A stretch of DNA of 64,000 bases from RGIG8124 sp045130665 (GTDB lineage Bacteria > Bacillota > Clostridia > Christensenellales > CAG-917). The DNA lies in assembly GCA_045130665.1 (NCBI GenBank), contig JBGUQC010000003.1:248001-312000 (forward strand), in the 5' to 3' direction. Below are positions 1 to 9,007 of the stretch, one piece after another. The first letter of the stretch is position 1. Each line of letters opens with the position of its first letter. The translations under genes were made by a program, and so were the position numbers. The notes under the pieces were generated by a model. That model did not search any database and had not been told where the DNA came from. It saw nothing but the letters and a program-made list of their open reading frames with translations.

Positions 1-870
1 GTTCCAATTATTCATGCTTTAACAGATAGCTTACAAGGAAACACAGTTAAGTCTATTAAAGGTATCGTTAACGGAACAACAAACTACATCCTTTCTCGTA
101 TGAGTGATGAGGGTGTAGATTATGCTTCATGTTTAAAGGATGCACAAGCTTTGGGTTATGCTGAAGCAAACCCAACCGCAGACGTAGATGGTTTTGATGC
201 AATGTATAAATGCTCAATCTTATCATCTCTTGCATACAAAAAGAGAGTTCCAATCTCCAAGATTTATAGAGAAGGTATTTCAGCAATAGCAGTTGAAGAT
301 ATCAACTATGGTAAAGAATTAGGATTAACATTGAAGCTTCTTGCAATTTCTAAGAACAATGATGGAAAGATTGAAGCAAGAGTTCATCCAGCATTCTTAC
401 CAAATGAGCATCCACTATCTTCAGTTAAAGGTTCATTCAATGCTGTTTACGTAAACGGAGACAATGTTGGAGACTTAATGTTCTACGGACGTGGAGCAGG
501 TGCTCTTCCTACAGGAAGTGCAATTGTATCAGATGTTATATTTGCTGCAATGAAAGATGAACCAAGAAGATTTGCTTGGGAAGAAGTAAAAGAAATCAAC
601 GATGCAGACTTTGAAAGTGAATTCAATTCTAAATATTACATTCGTTTAATGGTTAAGGATGTTGCTGGAATTCTATCACATATCACAGGAATTTATGGAG
701 ACAATGGTGTAAGCATTAACTCAGTTATCCAAAAGGAAACAAATAATGGTGCAGTTCCAATTATCTTCGTAACACATACAACAAAAGAAAGTGCAGTCCA
801 AAATGCATTAAAGGCAATTGGCGAGATAGATGGTGTCGAAGTTGCTGCATTAATTAGAGTTGAGGACTAA
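1..870 (+). CDS. hom: homoserine dehydrogenase, 3' part (5' end outside window)
   Basis: The frame is open from base 1 and ends at 870, giving 289 residues, so the N-terminal NAD(P)-binding part is missing. Homoserine dehydrogenase reduces aspartate semialdehyde to homoserine on the way to threonine and methionine. The visible part starts in the catalytic domain (GIVNGTTNYILSRM, and the Asp/Lys-rich YAEANPTADVDGFDA stretch typical of the family). It ends in an ACT domain (YYIRLMVKDVAGILSHITG, about residues 210-285), as expected of the long, feedback-regulated form. malQ follows after 2 bases, so they are probably cotranscribed. The family call is firm; the regulation by threonine is inferred from the ACT domain. 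Confidence 0.93.
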   Translation, partial: VPIIHALTDSLQGNTVKSIKGIVNGTTNYILSRMSDEGVDYASCLKDAQALGYAEANPTADVDGFDAMYKCSILSSLAYKKRVPISKIYREGISAIAVEDINYGKELGLTLKLLAISKNNDGKIEARVHPAFLPNEHPLSSVKGSFNAVYVNGDNVGDLMFYGRGAGALPTGSAIVSDVIFAAMKDEPRRFAWEEVKEINDADFESEFNSKYYIRLMVKDVAGILSHITGIYGDNGVSINSVIQKETNNGAVPIIFVTHTTKESAVQNALKAIGEIDGVEVAALIRVED

Positions 871-872
871 TA

Positions 873-2393
873 ATGGATATAAAAGATATTAAAAGAAGTG
901 CTGGTGTATTGTGTAATATATCATCTCTTCCTAGTGAGTATGGTATTGGCTGCTTTAACAAAGATGCAGAAAACTTTGCAAATGTTATTGCAGACATGTC
1001 TTACACATGGTGGCAAGTACTTCCAATTACAATGATTGGATATGGCAATTCGCCATATTCATCATTATCTTCCTTTGCTGGTAATGCTTTATATATAAAT
1101 CCAGCAGAGTTTTGTAATTTAGGATTATTATCTTGGGAAGAGTTAAATGGCTTTAAATATTATGGTGAGCCATATAGCGTAGACTATGACTTTGCAAGAA
1201 ACAATATTGCAAGATTATTAAACACAGTAATTCCAAGACTAACACAAGAGATTAAAGCTAAAATTGAGACATGGAGAAAGGCAAATGCATATTGGGTAGA
1301 AGATTATGCTCTTTATATGGCACTTGCTGAAGTTTATGGATATAACTGGAGAGAATGGGAAAAACCATTAATTGTTAGAGATCCAGTTGCTTTAGATAAA
1401 AAGAAAAAAGAACTTGCAAATAGAATCTTCTATTACATTTTTGAACAATATGAATTTTTCAGAGAATGGGGCGCATTAAAGGATATTATTAATGCCAAAG
1501 GCATTAAGATTATTGGAGACATTCCTTTCTATGTTGCAACAAACTCTGTAGATGTATGGGCAAATCCACATGAATTCCAATTAGATAAAAACCTTGGTGA
1601 AAAAGCAATAGCTGGTGTACCACCAGATGCATTTGCAGAAAAAGGTCAAATCTGGGGAAATGTCTTATATGATTTCAAGGAACAAGAAAAGAATGACTAT
1701 TCTTGGTGGAGATTAAGAATTAAACACAACCTTGAAATGTATGATGCTCTTCGCTTAGATCATTTCAGAGCATTCTATAATTATTTCTCAATTCCAGCAG
1801 AAGATACAGATACTGCAGAAAATGGACATTGGGAGAAAGGCCCTGGAATGAAACTTATCAACTTCTTCAAGAAGGACAATCCAGAAGCATTATTTATTGC
1901 AGAAGATTTAGGACTTATTGATGAGGATTGTAGAAAGTTTATAGATAGCACAGGAATTCCTACTATGAGAGTATTCCAATTTGGTTTTGATGGAACTCCA
2001 AGTGGCAATATTCCATACAATTACGAAGTAAATACTGTTTGTTATAGTGGAACACATGACAATAATACATTGCTAGGATGGCTTTATGAAATTAATCCAG
2101 GTGCAAGAGATTATGTTCTTAAGTATTGTGGCTATGAAGGCGCAGGATGGGGAGCAGGTGGTCCTCAATGTGGTTCCACAAAAGCAATTTTGAAGACATT
2201 ATGCATGTCTTCATCCAAAATCACTATATTCCCAATACAAGACTTATTAGGATATGGTGGTGATACAAGAATGAATATACCTGGTGTTGCAAGTGGTAAC
2301 TGGAAATTCAGAGTACCGTTTGACCAAATCATGAGTATAGATAGAAACTACTTCCTAGATTTGAATAATACCTACGGAAGAAATAGAAAATAG
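873..2393 (+). CDS. malQ: 4-alpha-glucanotransferase (amylomaltase)
   Basis: This 506-residue protein has the normal length for GH77 amylomaltase, which transfers alpha-1,4-glucan segments between maltodextrins in the cytoplasm. Family landmarks are SAGVLCNISSLPSEYGIG at the N-terminus, IIGDIPFYVATNSVDVWANP, the nucleophile region ALRLDHFRAFYNYF, the acid/base region FIAEDLGLI and the GTHDNNTLLGWL motif. The ATG lies just after hom, with a GAGG Shine-Dalgarno inside the end of hom. It is far from the glg operon at 57414 but should work with it in glycogen and maltodextrin turnover. Its pairing with hom and acpP has no metabolic logic that I can see. Confidence 0.95.
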   Translation: MDIKDIKRSAGVLCNISSLPSEYGIGCFNKDAENFANVIADMSYTWWQVLPITMIGYGNSPYSSLSSFAGNALYINPAEFCNLGLLSWEELNGFKYYGEPYSVDYDFARNNIARLLNTVIPRLTQEIKAKIETWRKANAYWVEDYALYMALAEVYGYNWREWEKPLIVRDPVALDKKKKELANRIFYYIFEQYEFFREWGALKDIINAKGIKIIGDIPFYVATNSVDVWANPHEFQLDKNLGEKAIAGVPPDAFAEKGQIWGNVLYDFKEQEKNDYSWWRLRIKHNLEMYDALRLDHFRAFYNYFSIPAEDTDTAENGHWEKGPGMKLINFFKKDNPEALFIAEDLGLIDEDCRKFIDSTGIPTMRVFQFGFDGTPSGNIPYNYEVNTVCYSGTHDNNTLLGWLYEINPGARDYVLKYCGYEGAGWGAGGPQCGSTKAILKTLCMSSSKITIFPIQDLLGYGGDTRMNIPGVASGNWKFRVPFDQIMSIDRNYFLDLNNTYGRNRK

Positions 2394-2402
2394 AGGTGAA
2401 TT

Positions 2403-2630
2403 ATGGTTTTTGAAAAATTACAAGCTATGATAGCAGATCAATTAAACTTAGATAAAGACGAAATTAAATTAGAGAGCAACATTGTTAAAGACTTACATGC
2501 AGACAGTTTAGATTTAGTTGAAACACTAATGAATATAGAAGATGAATGGGGCATCACCATTGCAGATGGAGATGTCGCAGATATCGAAACTGTTGGGGAT
2601 GTTGTTAAATTAATCGAATCTAGAATTTAA
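2403..2630 (+). CDS. acpP: acyl carrier protein
   Basis: This 75-residue acidic protein has the acyl carrier fold. The phosphopantetheine attachment serine is in the DSLD motif (HADSLDLVETLM, about residue 35). It carries fatty acyl intermediates in the cytoplasm. An AGAGGTG Shine-Dalgarno lies just before the ATG, and malQ ends 9 bases upstream. Its stop codon overlaps the stop codon of the convergent leuB gene by 4 bases, so there is no room for a terminator between them. No other fatty acid synthesis gene is nearby, so it could serve a specialised pathway, although the sequence looks like an ordinary AcpP. Confidence 0.93.
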   Translation: MVFEKLQAMIADQLNLDKDEIKLESNIVKDLHADSLDLVETLMNIEDEWGITIADGDVADIETVGDVVKLIESRI

Positions 2631-3694
2631 TTTAGATTAATTCTCTTGATTATTTCATCAGTGAAGTCCGTTGTAGATTGTTTCATTGTTGAAATATCTT
2701 GAGTACCAAATCCATCATTAATTGCTGAGGCTACTGCATTTTCAATGCATGTAGCTTCTTTTTCTGCATCTAAGGAATGTCTAAGCATCATAGCAGCAGA
2801 TAAAATAGTTCCAGCAGGGTTACAAATGTTCAAGCCTGCAATTGTTGGTGCAGAGCCATGAATGGCCTCATATAAGCCAACACCAGTTTCTCCAATGGAT
2901 GCAGAAGGTGCAAGTCCTATTGAACCAACTATGGCGGCAGAGAGGTCACTTAAAATGTCCCCAAACATATTAGATGTTACTATGACATCAAATTGAGATG
3001 GATTAATTGCAAGTTGCATAGCAGCATTATCTACAAACATTTCTGAAACTTGTACGCTTGGATAGTCTTCATTGATATCCATAACGACTTTTCTCCAAAG
3101 TCTTGAAGACTCTAAAACATTTGCCTTATCTACCAAGCAAAGTTTGTTTTGTCTCTTTTCAGCAATCTCATATGCTATCCTTGCAACTCTCTCAATTTCG
3201 AGTTCGGAATATGATTCTGTATCGAATGCTTCACGACCAAATTTTGGATTGTTTCTATATCCTCTTTCACCAAAGTAAATGCCACCAGTTAACTCTCTAA
3301 CAATCATGATATTTAACCCATCTTTTATCTTCTCATCCTTGAGTGGAGAGAACTTAGAAAGTATAGGATAAAGAGTAGCAGGTCTAAGGTTCGCATAGAC
3401 GTTCATTGCCTTTCTAATACCTAGCAAACCAGCTTCAGGTCTTCTTGCTTCATAGTCCCATTTTGGACCTCCAACAGAGCCTAATAATACTGCTTGAGAT
3501 GCCAAACATTTGTCTATAGTTTGTTGTGGTAAAGGGTCTCCACAAGCATCAATTGCTGCGCCTCCAATGAGCTCTTCAGAGAAAATAAAAGTATGATTAA
3601 ACTTGGTGCCAATAGCTTCTAAAACCTTCTTTGCAGCACCAATTGTTTCTGGACCAATGCCATCTCCTGGAAGTAAAGTAATCTTATATTCCAT
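2627..3694 (-). CDS. leuB: 3-isopropylmalate dehydrogenase
   Basis: This 355-residue NAD-dependent enzyme oxidatively decarboxylates 3-isopropylmalate in leucine synthesis. In the citramalate route it can act on 3-methylmalate. Landmarks are LLPGDGIGPE at the N-terminus, NVYANLRPA, RELTGGIYFGERG, the metal-binding DILSDLSAAIVGSIGLAPSA region and EAIHGSAPTIAGLNICNPAG. The Shine-Dalgarno AGGAGGG precedes the ATG, and leuD ends 2 bases upstream. It is the last gene of the ilv/leu operon, and its tail overlaps acpP on the other strand by 4 bases. Confidence 0.95.
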   Translation of the reverse strand: MEYKITLLPGDGIGPETIGAAKKVLEAIGTKFNHTFIFSEELIGGAAIDACGDPLPQQTIDKCLASQAVLLGSVGGPKWDYEARRPEAGLLGIRKAMNVYANLRPATLYPILSKFSPLKDEKIKDGLNIMIVRELTGGIYFGERGYRNNPKFGREAFDTESYSELEIERVARIAYEIAEKRQNKLCLVDKANVLESSRLWRKVVMDINEDYPSVQVSEMFVDNAAMQLAINPSQFDVIVTSNMFGDILSDLSAAIVGSIGLAPSASIGETGVGLYEAIHGSAPTIAGLNICNPAGTILSAAMMLRHSLDAEKEATCIENAVASAINDGFGTQDISTMKQSTTDFTDEIIKRINLN

Positions 3695-3696
3695 AC

Positions 3697-4176
3697 TTAT
3701 TTTCCCTCCTTGATTAGGTTCATTAAACCACCATGTTCTATGATGTTTTGGACATATCCATCTAGGCTTGGAAGTGGATAAACCTTGCCAGTTGTAATAT
3801 CTGTTATTTTTGCAGAATCGATACTTAAAGTGTCATTTTTAGATATTTCATCTGCCATTTCTGCATTTTCAACAACAAGTAAACCAGTGTTAATTGCATT
3901 TCTGAAAAAGATCCTTGCAAACGATTTTGCAATGACTATTTTTATGCCAGAAGCCTTGAGTGCAAGTGGTGCATGTTCTCTTGAAGAACCGCATCCAAAG
4001 TTGTATCCACCAACTATAATATCACCGTCTTTTACAGTCGTTGCAAAGGTTGCATCAATATCCTCCATAGCATGTGCTTTGAGGTTTTCATTACTTGCAT
4101 CATTGAGATATCTTGCTGGGATAATAACGTCTGTATCAACGTTGTCTCCATACTTGAAAACTTTACCTGTACTCAT
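3697..4176 (-). CDS. leuD: 3-isopropylmalate dehydratase small subunit
   Basis: This 159-residue protein is the swivel subunit of isopropylmalate isomerase and belongs to the short type found in archaea and clostridia. The key motif GGYNFGCGSSREHAPLAL is at about residues 57-74. It pairs with the LeuC encoded 2 bases upstream to isomerise 2- to 3-isopropylmalate, and probably citramalate to 3-methylmalate. GAGGA provides the ribosome binding site. The tight spacing on both sides shows it belongs to the operon. Confidence 0.95.
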   Translation of the reverse strand: MSTGKVFKYGDNVDTDVIIPARYLNDASNENLKAHAMEDIDATFATTVKDGDIIVGGYNFGCGSSREHAPLALKASGIKIVIAKSFARIFFRNAINTGLLVVENAEMADEISKNDTLSIDSAKITDITTGKVYPLPSLDGYVQNIIEHGGLMNLIKEGK

Positions 4177-4178
4177 AA

Positions 4179-5429
4179 CTATTCCTCCGGTGCACTAAGG
4201 TAACCATTGATGGCACTTTGTGCTGCTACATAAGGAGATACTAAATATACCTCGCTGTCTTTTGCGCCCATTCTTCCAACGAAGTTTCGATTGGTTGTTG
4301 AGGCTGCTTTTTCTTTGCTCGCAAGTATGCCCATGTGTCCGCCTAAGCATGGTCCACATGTAGGTGTAGATACGACTGCGCCTGCGTCCAAGAAGATGTC
4401 AACCAAACCTTCTTTAATGCATTGCTTGTATATCTTTTGTGTTGCAGGAATTATGATTAATCTTAGACCATCTGCCTTGTATTTTCCTTTCAAAATACTT
4501 GCAGCTTGGCGCATGTCAGACATTCTTCCATTAGTACATGAACCAATAACGACTTGGTCTAATTTGACCTTTTCTTTTAGATCTGCAATTGTTTTAACAT
4601 TGGATGGTAAGTGAGGGAATGCAGCAACTGGGAGTAGAGAATCTAAATCAATTGTTAGTTCCTTTACATACTCAGCATCTTTATCTGCAACTATTTCTTT
4701 GTAATCCTTCACGCCAACTTCTTTAAGATATTCTTTAGTTATTTCATCAACAGGGAAGAAAGCGTTCTTTGCACCACATTCTATTGCCATATTGGCAATA
4801 CATAATCTATCATCCATTGAAAGAGATGCCAAATCTCCATAGAATTCAAGAGACTTATATGTAGCACCATCTGTGCCAAGTATCTTAATAATAGTTAAGA
4901 TAACATCTTTTCCTGTTGTATATTTTCTAAGTTTGCCCTTTATGCTGATCTTAATGGCTTCTGGAACTCTAACCCACATTTTGCCAGTTATCATAGCTGC
5001 TGCCATATCTGTAGAGCCTATACCCGTGGATAAGCATGCGAGCGCACCATATGTGCAAGTGTGTGAGTCTGCGCCTATAATCATCATTCCAGGCTTTGCT
5101 AATCCCTTTTCAGGGATTAAAGCATGTTCTATGCCAGCTTCGCCAGCATCATAAAAGTGTGTAATCTTTTGTTCTTTTGCAAACTCTCTACATGTCTTGC
5201 ATTGTTCTGCGGATTTAATGTCTTTACATGGCACAAAATGGTCCATAACAAAGACTACTTTGTCTGGAATAGAAACACTCTTATTTGCTTTTTTAACTTC
5301 GTTAATAGCAACAGGAGTTGTGATATCATTTCCAAGTACTAAGTCTAAGTCACATGTAACCAAGTCTCCAGCTTTTACATCATGTCCACAATGTAGGGCA
5401 ATAATCTTTTGAGTTGCAGTCATTGACAT
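4179..5429 (-). CDS. leuC: 3-isopropylmalate dehydratase large subunit
   Basis: This 416-residue aconitase-family subunit is of the short clostridial/archaeal class rather than the roughly 470-residue enterobacterial type. The three [4Fe-4S] cysteines are visible in VIGSCTNGRMSD and STPTCGPCLGG, and the substrate region is GADSHTCTYGALA. The start has two in-frame ATGs (5429 and 5423). AAGGAG sits 8 bases before the first, which I chose. The oxygen-sensitive cluster fits an anaerobe. It forms the isomerase with leuD, the next gene. Confidence 0.95.
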   Translation of the reverse strand: MSMTATQKIIALHCGHDVKAGDLVTCDLDLVLGNDITTPVAINEVKKANKSVSIPDKVVFVMDHFVPCKDIKSAEQCKTCREFAKEQKITHFYDAGEAGIEHALIPEKGLAKPGMMIIGADSHTCTYGALACLSTGIGSTDMAAAMITGKMWVRVPEAIKISIKGKLRKYTTGKDVILTIIKILGTDGATYKSLEFYGDLASLSMDDRLCIANMAIECGAKNAFFPVDEITKEYLKEVGVKDYKEIVADKDAEYVKELTIDLDSLLPVAAFPHLPSNVKTIADLKEKVKLDQVVIGSCTNGRMSDMRQAASILKGKYKADGLRLIIIPATQKIYKQCIKEGLVDIFLDAGAVVSTPTCGPCLGGHMGILASKEKAASTTNRNFVGRMGAKDSEVYLVSPYVAAQSAINGYLSAPEE

Positions 5430-5434
5430 AAGAT

Positions 5435-6970
5435 TTACTCCTTATTAATTAGCCTATATTCGATTGCTTCAACCATAGCATCCCAACTAGCATGAATAAT
5501 GTCTGTATTAACACCAACAGTAGTCCATGTTCCTTTGCTGTCTCTAGATGTTATAGAAACACGAACAATAGCTCCTGTTGCAGATCCAGAATCTACGACA
5601 CGAACCTTATAGTCTATTAGTGAAATATTGCTAAGTTCTGGATAAAATCCAGAAAGTGCTGCTCTTAAAGCCTTATCTAGAGCATTAACTGGACCATTTC
5701 CATTAGCTGTTGCAACCCTTGTTTCATCTCCAACTTTTATAGAAACTAAAGCAGAGTTAATACCTTCTGGTCTACTTGCATTAATCTCATATTTGTCTAA
5801 GACAAAACATGGTTTATATGAACCTAGAATCTTTTGAGCCATAAGTACGAATGATGCATCTGCACCTTCGAATTGGTAACCCTCATTTTCTAGTTCCTTA
5901 ACTTTGTTAAGAATTTCTTGTACCTTAGGATCTGTCTTTGAAAGATTAGGGAAGAATCCTTTTAGCTTTGCTAAAACTGTGCTCTTTCCAGATACTTCGG
6001 ATAATAAGAAATGTCTATAGTTTCCAACTTCCTCTGGAGATATATGTTCAAAGGAAGCGTTGTCCTTTAGGACTGCGTCTGTATGTGTGCCTGCCTTATG
6101 TGCAAATGCGCTTGCACCTACGTATGGCATACTAGGGTCTAAGTTTATGTTACAAATCTCTGCAACAGCATTAGCTGTTTTTGTTAAAAGTTCTAAATTT
6201 ATGTTTGTTTCAAGACCTTTTTTAAGAGCAACATCTGCGATAATTGTAGATAGGTTTGCATTACCACATCTCTCACCGAACCCTAAAAGGGTTCCTTGAA
6301 TATGTGTTGCGCCTGCGTCTATAGCAGCAATAGATGATGCAACGGCAGTTCCAATATCATTATGACAATGAATACCAATCTTTGCGCCATCTATACTATC
6401 TACGCATTTTTTGGTTATTTCATAAATCTCATTTGGGAAAGTTGCTCCGCGTGAGTCGCATAATACGAGTGTGTCTGCGCCTGCCATGTATGCGCTCATG
6501 AGTGTTTGGAGTGCATAGTTAGGATTTTCTTTGTATCCATCAAAGAAATGTTCAGCATCAAATATAACTCTTTTGCCAGCACCAGCTAAGAAACCAATAC
6601 TTTCACCAATTAGCATTAAGTTTTCTTCAGGGGTAACACCTAAAACTTCATTTGCTTGTGTTACAGATGACTTGCCAAAGATGCAAACAGTGTTTGTATT
6701 TGCTTCTAATAATGCTCTTAGACCAGGATCTAATTCTGTTTGGATATCTTTTCTTCTTGTTGAACCAAAAGCAGTAAGCTTTTTATTTGAGGTTGATAAG
6801 AAGAAATCTCTATCTTTTGGATTAGATTGTGGATCGCCACCTTCAATTAAATCTAGCCCAAGTTTCTCTAAAAGAGAAAGTATGTTCTTTTTATCCCTTT
6901 CAGAAAAGGATATAGACTCACTTTGGGCACCATCTCTTAGGGTGGTATCATAAAATTCTAGTTTGCTCAT
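5435..6970 (-). CDS. cimA: citramalate synthase
   Basis: This 511-residue protein is a DRE-TIM acyltransferase paralogous to the adjacent leuA but of the CimA type. It starts FYDTTLRDGAQSESISFS, where LeuA has DGEQSPG, and has IEGGDPQSNPKD. The catalytic metal site is GIHCHNDIGTAVASS, and a C-terminal regulatory domain begins at about residue 370. It condenses pyruvate and acetyl-CoA to (R)-citramalate, the entry to threonine-independent isoleucine synthesis, and LeuCDB can take the product onward. The gene lies 2 bases after leuA with only a weak purine-rich ribosome site. Homocitrate or isopropylmalate synthase is the less likely alternative. Confidence 0.85.
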   Translation of the reverse strand: MSKLEFYDTTLRDGAQSESISFSERDKKNILSLLEKLGLDLIEGGDPQSNPKDRDFFLSTSNKKLTAFGSTRRKDIQTELDPGLRALLEANTNTVCIFGKSSVTQANEVLGVTPEENLMLIGESIGFLAGAGKRVIFDAEHFFDGYKENPNYALQTLMSAYMAGADTLVLCDSRGATFPNEIYEITKKCVDSIDGAKIGIHCHNDIGTAVASSIAAIDAGATHIQGTLLGFGERCGNANLSTIIADVALKKGLETNINLELLTKTANAVAEICNINLDPSMPYVGASAFAHKAGTHTDAVLKDNASFEHISPEEVGNYRHFLLSEVSGKSTVLAKLKGFFPNLSKTDPKVQEILNKVKELENEGYQFEGADASFVLMAQKILGSYKPCFVLDKYEINASRPEGINSALVSIKVGDETRVATANGNGPVNALDKALRAALSGFYPELSNISLIDYKVRVVDSGSATGAIVRVSITSRDSKGTWTTVGVNTDIIHASWDAMVEAIEYRLINKE

Positions 6971-6972
6971 AA

Positions 6973-8481
6973 TTAGTTATCTTCTTGTAGTAGTTTGTTC
7001 GTTGCATTTACATATGCAATTATGGATGCTTCCAAAACGTCTGTTGAAATACCTTTACCTGTATGAACAGCTGTATCGGATGCAAGTTTTACGTTTGCTA
7101 TACCTAATGCGTCTTTACCTCTTGTTACAGAATGTACTTGATAATCAAGTAACTTGAAGTCATGACCTGTTAAAGCAGAGATACATTTGAATGCTGCATC
7201 TACTGGTCCGTCACCAGACATCTTTTCAGAAATGATTCTTCCTTCTGTCTCAAGTGAGATCATTGCACTAGCTGAATTCTTATAAGATTGAATCTCGAAA
7301 TCATTAAGAGAGAATATTCTCTTAATATGACGTCTAAACTCATCTCTTAAGAGTGCTTCTATATCTCCACGAGATATAAGTTTCTTCTTGTCACAGATTT
7401 CCTTGAACTTTGCAAAGTACTCAGTTATTTGTTCATCTGTGAGGTTATAACCCATTTGTTCAAGTGTATCCTTGAATGCATGTTTTCCACTATGTTTACC
7501 AAGAACAAGTTCTGTTACTGGAACACCAACATCTTCTGGAGACATAATTTCATATGTAGATTTGTTCTTTAATACACCATGTTGGTGTATTCCGCTCTCG
7601 TGTGCGAATGCGTTTGCGCCTACGATAGGCTTTGTTGGTGGGACTCTAACACCTATGATTGTTGAAACTAGTGAAGAGACTCTATATATTAACTTTGTGT
7701 TAATATCTGTGTAGCAGTCATAGAGATCTTTTCTAGTCTTTATGCCCATTACAACTTCTTCAAGTGCTGAGTTGCCAGCTCTTTCGCCAATGCCATTAAT
7801 TGTACACTCAACTTGTGTGGCTCCTGCAGATACTGCAGATAATGCATTAGCAACAGCCATACCTAAATCGTTGTGGCAGTGAACTGAGATACCAACGGTA
7901 TCTATACCTTTAACATGTTCCTTCATATAAGATATCATCTTATACATTTCAGATGGTGTTGAATAACCAACAGTATCTGGGAAGTTAAGAGTATTTGCAC
8001 CAGCAGCAATAGCTGTTTCTGCACATTTTGCTAAGAACTCATATGGAGTACGAGTAGCATCCTCAAAAGAGAATTCAAGATTGTTAATCTTGCTTTTTGC
8101 ATATCTTGTCCATTTGTCTATTATCTCTAAACATTGATTTTGATCAATGTTGAGTTTGTATTGAAGATGAATTGGGGATGTTGCAATGAAGATATGAAGT
8201 AATGGATGTACTGCATCTTTAATTGCTTCCAAACTTCTATCTATGTCTTCTTTATTGCATCTTGCAAGTGCACATACGGATGCATTTTTTACAATACGTG
8301 CTATGCTTTCTACGGATTTATAATCTCCATCTGAACTTGCAGGGAATCCAGCTTCTATAACATCCACACCCAATCTATCCAATGCTTCAGCAACGTCCAA
8401 CTTTTCTGAGACGTGCATACTGCAACCTGGAGATTGTTCACCATCTCTAAGTGTGGTATCGAATATCTTTATTTTTCTCAT
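6973..8481 (-). CDS. leuA: 2-isopropylmalate synthase
   Basis: This 502-residue enzyme condenses acetyl-CoA with 2-ketoisovalerate, the first committed step of leucine synthesis. Landmarks are FDTTLRDGEQSPGCSM, VHCHNDLGMAVANAL, the ESGIHQHGVLKN segment and a C-terminal LeuA dimer/allosteric domain (about residues 380-500) that normally binds leucine. The length is normal. AAGGA precedes the ATG, and ilvN ends 3 bases upstream. Confidence 0.95.
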   Translation of the reverse strand: MRKIKIFDTTLRDGEQSPGCSMHVSEKLDVAEALDRLGVDVIEAGFPASSDGDYKSVESIARIVKNASVCALARCNKEDIDRSLEAIKDAVHPLLHIFIATSPIHLQYKLNIDQNQCLEIIDKWTRYAKSKINNLEFSFEDATRTPYEFLAKCAETAIAAGANTLNFPDTVGYSTPSEMYKMISYMKEHVKGIDTVGISVHCHNDLGMAVANALSAVSAGATQVECTINGIGERAGNSALEEVVMGIKTRKDLYDCYTDINTKLIYRVSSLVSTIIGVRVPPTKPIVGANAFAHESGIHQHGVLKNKSTYEIMSPEDVGVPVTELVLGKHSGKHAFKDTLEQMGYNLTDEQITEYFAKFKEICDKKKLISRGDIEALLRDEFRRHIKRIFSLNDFEIQSYKNSASAMISLETEGRIISEKMSGDGPVDAAFKCISALTGHDFKLLDYQVHSVTRGKDALGIANVKLASDTAVHTGKGISTDVLEASIIAYVNATNKLLQEDN

Positions 8482-8484
8482 ATA

Positions 8485-9006
8485 TTAATCCTTTGCCATT
8501 GATGTAGCACCACGTTCTAATGCGGCACCACCAGTTCTTACTATTTCAAGTATTGTGTATCCGTTGGATACAACTTCAATAAATGCATCTATTTTTGGTG
8601 TGAATCCTGTTAATTCTAGGATCATTGATGTTGGCATAATATCTATTGCCTTTGCTTCGAATAGGGCACATAGGTCTACAATTTCGCTTCTTTTTTCAGG
8701 ACCTACTTCTAATTTTAGAAGTAATAGTTCTCTGAATATAGATTTCTTCTCGTTAAGAACCATAACTTTTACAACATCTTCTTGTTTTTCTAGTTGTGCA
8801 ATAATTTGATTTACTGCAGCTAGTGTCTCTGTTACTGTTACAGTCATACGAGAGTATCTTTCATCTTCTGTTGAACATACGTTCAAAGCATCAATGTTGT
8901 AGCCACGTCTGGAGAATAAGCCTGCAATACGGCTTAGAACACCAGCTTCATTCTTTACAAGAATGGAAATAACTTCTTTTTGGATAATCTCATTCTTCTT
9001 TTCCAT
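8485..9006 (-). CDS. ilvN: acetolactate synthase small (regulatory) subunit
   Basis: This 173-residue regulatory subunit has an N-terminal ACT domain (VISILVKNEAGVLSRIAGLFSRRGYNI begins near residue 12 of the chosen frame) and the ALS_ss_C domain. It binds valine and activates IlvB. An in-frame ATG at 9021 would overlap ilvB by 14 bases. The ATG at 9006 has AGGG about 9 bases upstream and starts exactly at the ilvB end, so I prefer it. leuA follows closely. Confidence 0.92.
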   Translation of the reverse strand: MEKKNEIIQKEVISILVKNEAGVLSRIAGLFSRRGYNIDALNVCSTEDERYSRMTVTVTETLAAVNQIIAQLEKQEDVVKVMVLNEKKSIFRELLLLKLEVGPEKRSEIVDLCALFEAKAIDIMPTSMILELTGFTPKIDAFIEVVSNGYTILEIVRTGGAALERGATSMAKD

Positions 9007-9007
9007 T

